Positions 61,626 to 64,000 of a stretch of DNA of 64,000 bases are shown here, piece after piece. The translations under genes and the position numbers were made by a program. Each line of letters starts with the position of its first letter. Position 1 is the stretch's first letter. The stretch covers positions 372,001-436,000 of the forward strand of contig CAVVVC010000002.1 of assembly GCA_963751595.1 (NCBI GenBank), given 5' to 3'. Source of the stretch: JAHEGP01 sp963751595. GTDB taxonomy: Bacteria > Pseudomonadota > Gammaproteobacteria > Pseudomonadales > JAHEGP01. The notes under the pieces were generated by a model. That model saw only the letters and a list, made by a program, of their open reading frames with translations. It was not told where the DNA came from and did no database searches.

Positions 61626-63410
61626 ATGCGCACTCATTACTGCGGTGACATCAGGCCCGAGCACTGTGACACCAGTATCACCCTGTGCGGCTGGGTCGAC
61701 AGGCGTCGTGACCACGGTGGCGTTATTTTCCTCGACCTGCGCGACCACCGGGGGCTGGTGCAGGTGGTATTCGATCCCGATGCGGGTGCTGCTTTCGAAT
61801 CGGCAGACAAGGTGCGCAGTGAGTATGTCCTCTGTGTGTCCGGCAGGGTGCGCCGCCGTGAGGGCGATACCGTTAACCCCAATATGCCGACCGGGGAGAT
61901 CGAGGTGTTCGGCACTGAGCTGGAGATACTGAGTGTCGCCCAGACGCCGCCGTTCCCGCTTGACCAACACCACACCGTGGGTGAGGACGTGCGCCTGCGC
62001 TACCGCTACGTCGATTTGCGACGCGCCGAGATGCAACAGAAGTTGCGCACCCGGGCGCGGGTTACCAGCCTTACCCGGCGATATCTTGAGGACTCGGGTT
62101 TCCTGGAGCTTGAAACGCCCATCCTGACCCGTGCCACCCCCGAGGGCGCGCGGGACTACCTGGTGCCGAGTCGGACCCATCCCGGCGAGTTTTTTGCACT
62201 GCCGCAGTCACCCCAGTTGTTCAAGCAGTTGTTGATGATGTCGGGCTTCGATCGTTACTACCAGATCGCCAAGTGCTTTCGCGACGAGGACCTGCGGGCA
62301 GACCGACAGCCGGAATTCACCCAGGTGGATATCGAAACCAGCTTCATGAGCGATGAACAGGTGATGGTGGTTGCTGAAGGCCTGATCCGTAAGTTGTTCG
62401 CTGAGGTTCTTGACGTGGATCTGGGTGACATGCCCCGGATGCGTTACGAGGAGGCGATGAGTCGCTTCGGAAGCGACAAGCCGGACCTGCGTATTCCCCT
62501 GGAGTTGGTCGATATCACCGAGCTGATGCAGCAGGTCGAATTCAAGGTCTTCAATGGTCCGGCCAATGACCCCAGGGGGCGCGTGGCCGCGCTCAAGGTG
62601 CCCGCCGGGGCCAGCCTGTCGCGTAAGGAAATTGACGTCTACACCGAATTTGTCGGTATTTACGGGGCTCGGGGTCTGGCCTGGGTCAAGGTAAACAATC
62701 TCGCCGCCGGGCGCGAGGGGCTGCAATCCCCGATTCTCAAGTTCCTGCCCGATGCGGTCGTGGATGAATTGATGCAGCGCCTGCAGTGCGCGGACGGCGA
62801 TATTGTGTTCTTCGGCGCCGACAAGGCGCGCATTGTCAACGAGGCGCTCGGTGCGCTGCGGGTCAAGCTCGGGGAAGACCTGAAACTGTACACCCGGCCC
62901 TGGGCGTCGCTGTGGGTGGTGGACTTCCCGATGTTCGAGGAAGACGCCAGGGGTGAGCTGACACCGCTGCATCATCCCTTCACCCTGCCATCGTGCACGC
63001 CGGAAGCACTGCAGGCTGACCCCCTGGCGGCGAAATCCGTTGCCTACGATATGGTGCTCAATGGCGTGGAGCTTGGCGGCGGATCGCTGCGTATCAATGA
63101 TGCGGTGATGCAACAGGCGGTATTGCGCATACTGGGGATTTCCGAGGCCGAGGCGCAGTCGCGCTTCGGCTTTCTGCTGGAGGCGCTGAAGTACGGTGCG
63201 CCGCCCCACGGTGGCCTCGCATTCGGGCTCGATCGGCTGGTAATGCTGATGACCGACAGTGAATCCATCCGCGATGTGATCGCATTCCCCAAAACCCAGA
63301 GTGCAGCCTGTGTCATGACCGATGCGCCCAGCGCTGTCGACCCCAATCAACTGCGCGACCTCAATATCCGCTTGCGCAAGCAGGACAAGCCGGAGCAGAA
63401 AACATCGTAG
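61626..63410 (+). CDS. aspS: Aspartyl-tRNA synthetase
   Basis: 594 aa from the ATG at 61626 (AGGA upstream). The N-terminal OB anticodon domain (YCGDIRPEHCDTSITLCGWVDRRRDHGGVIFLDLRD), class II core (SPQLFKQLLMMSGFDRYYQIAKCFRDEDLRADRQPEFTQVDIE), the bacterial GAD insertion (about 290-410) and the late motif HGGLAFGLDRLVMLM are all present. Whether it is discriminating or also charges tRNA-Asn cannot be set here. Same transcript as fmdB; followed by yebC after 51 bases. Confidence 0.97.
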   Translation: MRTHYCGDIRPEHCDTSITLCGWVDRRRDHGGVIFLDLRDHRGLVQVVFDPDAGAAFESADKVRSEYVLCVSGRVRRREGDTVNPNMPTGEIEVFGTELEILSVAQTPPFPLDQHHTVGEDVRLRYRYVDLRRAEMQQKLRTRARVTSLTRRYLEDSGFLELETPILTRATPEGARDYLVPSRTHPGEFFALPQSPQLFKQLLMMSGFDRYYQIAKCFRDEDLRADRQPEFTQVDIETSFMSDEQVMVVAEGLIRKLFAEVLDVDLGDMPRMRYEEAMSRFGSDKPDLRIPLELVDITELMQQVEFKVFNGPANDPRGRVAALKVPAGASLSRKEIDVYTEFVGIYGARGLAWVKVNNLAAGREGLQSPILKFLPDAVVDELMQRLQCADGDIVFFGADKARIVNEALGALRVKLGEDLKLYTRPWASLWVVDFPMFEEDARGELTPLHHPFTLPSCTPEALQADPLAAKSVAYDMVLNGVELGGGSLRINDAVMQQAVLRILGISEAEAQSRFGFLLEALKYGAPPHGGLAFGLDRLVMLMTDSESIRDVIAFPKTQSAACVMTDAPSAVDPNQLRDLNIRLRKQDKPEQKTS

Positions 63411-63461
63411 CGACTGCGTTGGACGCGTTGGCTAAGCAGGTATTTTGGCAGGAGGAACAGT

Positions 63462-64000
63462 ATGGCGGGCCACAGCAAATGGGCCAATATCAAGCATCGT
63501 AAAGCGGCCCAGGACGCCAAGCGAGGCAAGGTTTTTACCAAGATCATTCGAGAAATCGTCGTGGCTGCCAAGATTGGCGGACCACTGCCGGAGGACAATC
63601 CCCGGCTGCGTGCAGTGCTGGACAAAGCCCTGGCAGCCAACATGAAACGCGACACCATCGACAACGCCATCGCCCGGGGTGCCGGCACCAACGAAGCCGA
63701 CAATATGGAAGAGGTCACCTACGAGGGCTATGGCTCGGGTGGCGTGGCGATCCTGGTGGAGGTGCTGACAGACAACCGCAATCGCACCGTGGCGGAAGTG
63801 CGCCATGCATTTGCCAAGCGCGGCGGCAATCTGGGTACCGACGGTTCCGTCGCCTATCTGTTCAACCGCAAGGGCCAGATCAGCTATGCGCCCGGGGCGG
63901 ATGAAGACAAAATCCTCGAGGTGGCGCTGGAGGCAGGAGCCGAGGATATCGAATCCAGCGATGACGGCTCGGTCGATGTCATTACCGCATGGGAAGACTT
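63462..64000 (+). CDS. yebC: YebC/PmpR-family protein, truncated by the window edge
   Basis: Starts at the ATG at 63462 with GGAGGAA upstream; 179 codons are visible. MAGHSKWANIKHRKAAQDAKRGKVFTKIIREI is the universal YebC start; NPRLRAVLDKALAANMKRDTIDNAI and YEGYGSGGVAILVEVLTDNRNRTV follow. YebC proteins bind DNA or assist ribosomes at proline stretches. The C-terminal end is outside the window (expected about 240-250 aa). Confidence 0.97.
   Translation, partial: MAGHSKWANIKHRKAAQDAKRGKVFTKIIREIVVAAKIGGPLPEDNPRLRAVLDKALAANMKRDTIDNAIARGAGTNEADNMEEVTYEGYGSGGVAILVEVLTDNRNRTVAEVRHAFAKRGGNLGTDGSVAYLFNRKGQISYAPGADEDKILEVALEAGAEDIESSDDGSVDVITAWED

Noticed and set aside
1..64000. tRNA, rRNA or CRISPR array
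   Set aside because: No tRNA-like cloverleaf with T-loop GTTCRA, no rRNA and no regularly spaced repeats found by eye; short tRNAs could still be missed.

Overview
The window is about 60% GC, densely packed and almost entirely housekeeping-type DNA from a gammaproteobacterium. The gene set (SUF-only Fe-S operon headed by an IscR-type regulator, Fpr with a divergent LysR regulator, MDR/crotonase lipid genes, TonB receptor, PPK2, many lipoproteins) suggests an aerobic, marine-type lineage such as Cellvibrionales/Halieaceae. That placement is inference from gene content and base composition; there is no rRNA here. I found no tRNA, rRNA, CRISPR array, prophage, or intact transposase.

Layout. 0-9.3 kb: a small membrane peptide, fpr and a divergent finR-like regulator around a large dyad, an esterase, a divergent L,D-transpeptidase/MepK-like cell-wall pair, a metallo-beta-lactamase-fold lipoprotein with an overlapping small gene, and a serine hydrolase. 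9.4-12.2 kb: PPK2, a crotonase and an MDR oxidoreductase. 12.2-19.4 kb: one minus-strand operon iscR-sufB-sufC-sufD-sufS-sufA-sufT-sufE with an IscR-box-like site in front. 19.4-27.3 kb: an OprB-like porin, an 0.84 kb stretch with no gene, a double-FHA protein, a carotenoid-cleavage-type oxygenase, a lipoprotein with a Gly-Leu-Pro tail, and an HPF-BI-1-DUF533 operon. 27.3-36.9 kb: nhaR followed by a VanZ/O-antigen-ligase-like fusion, a YbaY-like lipoprotein, a penicillin-acylase-family lipoprotein, the rubrerythrin/Fe-S oxidoreductase/DUF3501 cassette, and inorganic pyrophosphatase.

37-43.9 kb: PP2C phosphatase and a transmembrane Ser/Thr kinase on the same strand, a TrhA/hemolysin-III protein, a GAF-GGDEF cyclase and a GST-like protein. 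44.3-50 kb: a patatin with a histone-H1-like tail, an SDR lacking its YxxxK residues and a TonB-dependent receptor with a clear terminator. 50.2-64 kb: prfC, gpx, a degenerate receiver-EAL protein, DUF4404-hemB, a cNMP-binding protein, a ComEA-like protein, a lytic transglycosylase, proS, a HIT protein, an HU-like protein with a basic tail, then fmdB-aspS-yebC running off the right edge.

The most distinctive non-coding signal is a family of three ~170 bp palindromic, MITE-like repeats (2214-2386, 24032-24201, 43999-44171). Two of them abut the 3' end of a neighbouring gene so closely that a CTAG at or beside the element end forms the stop codon. Other signals are the fpr/finR dyad, the IscR-type site before the suf operon, and three mutually pairable GGGGCCC-type arms just upstream of the GGDEF gene. 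Signalling is the main functional theme: kinase/phosphatase/FHA, one intact GGDEF with its inhibitory site, and one EAL protein predicted to be catalytically dead.
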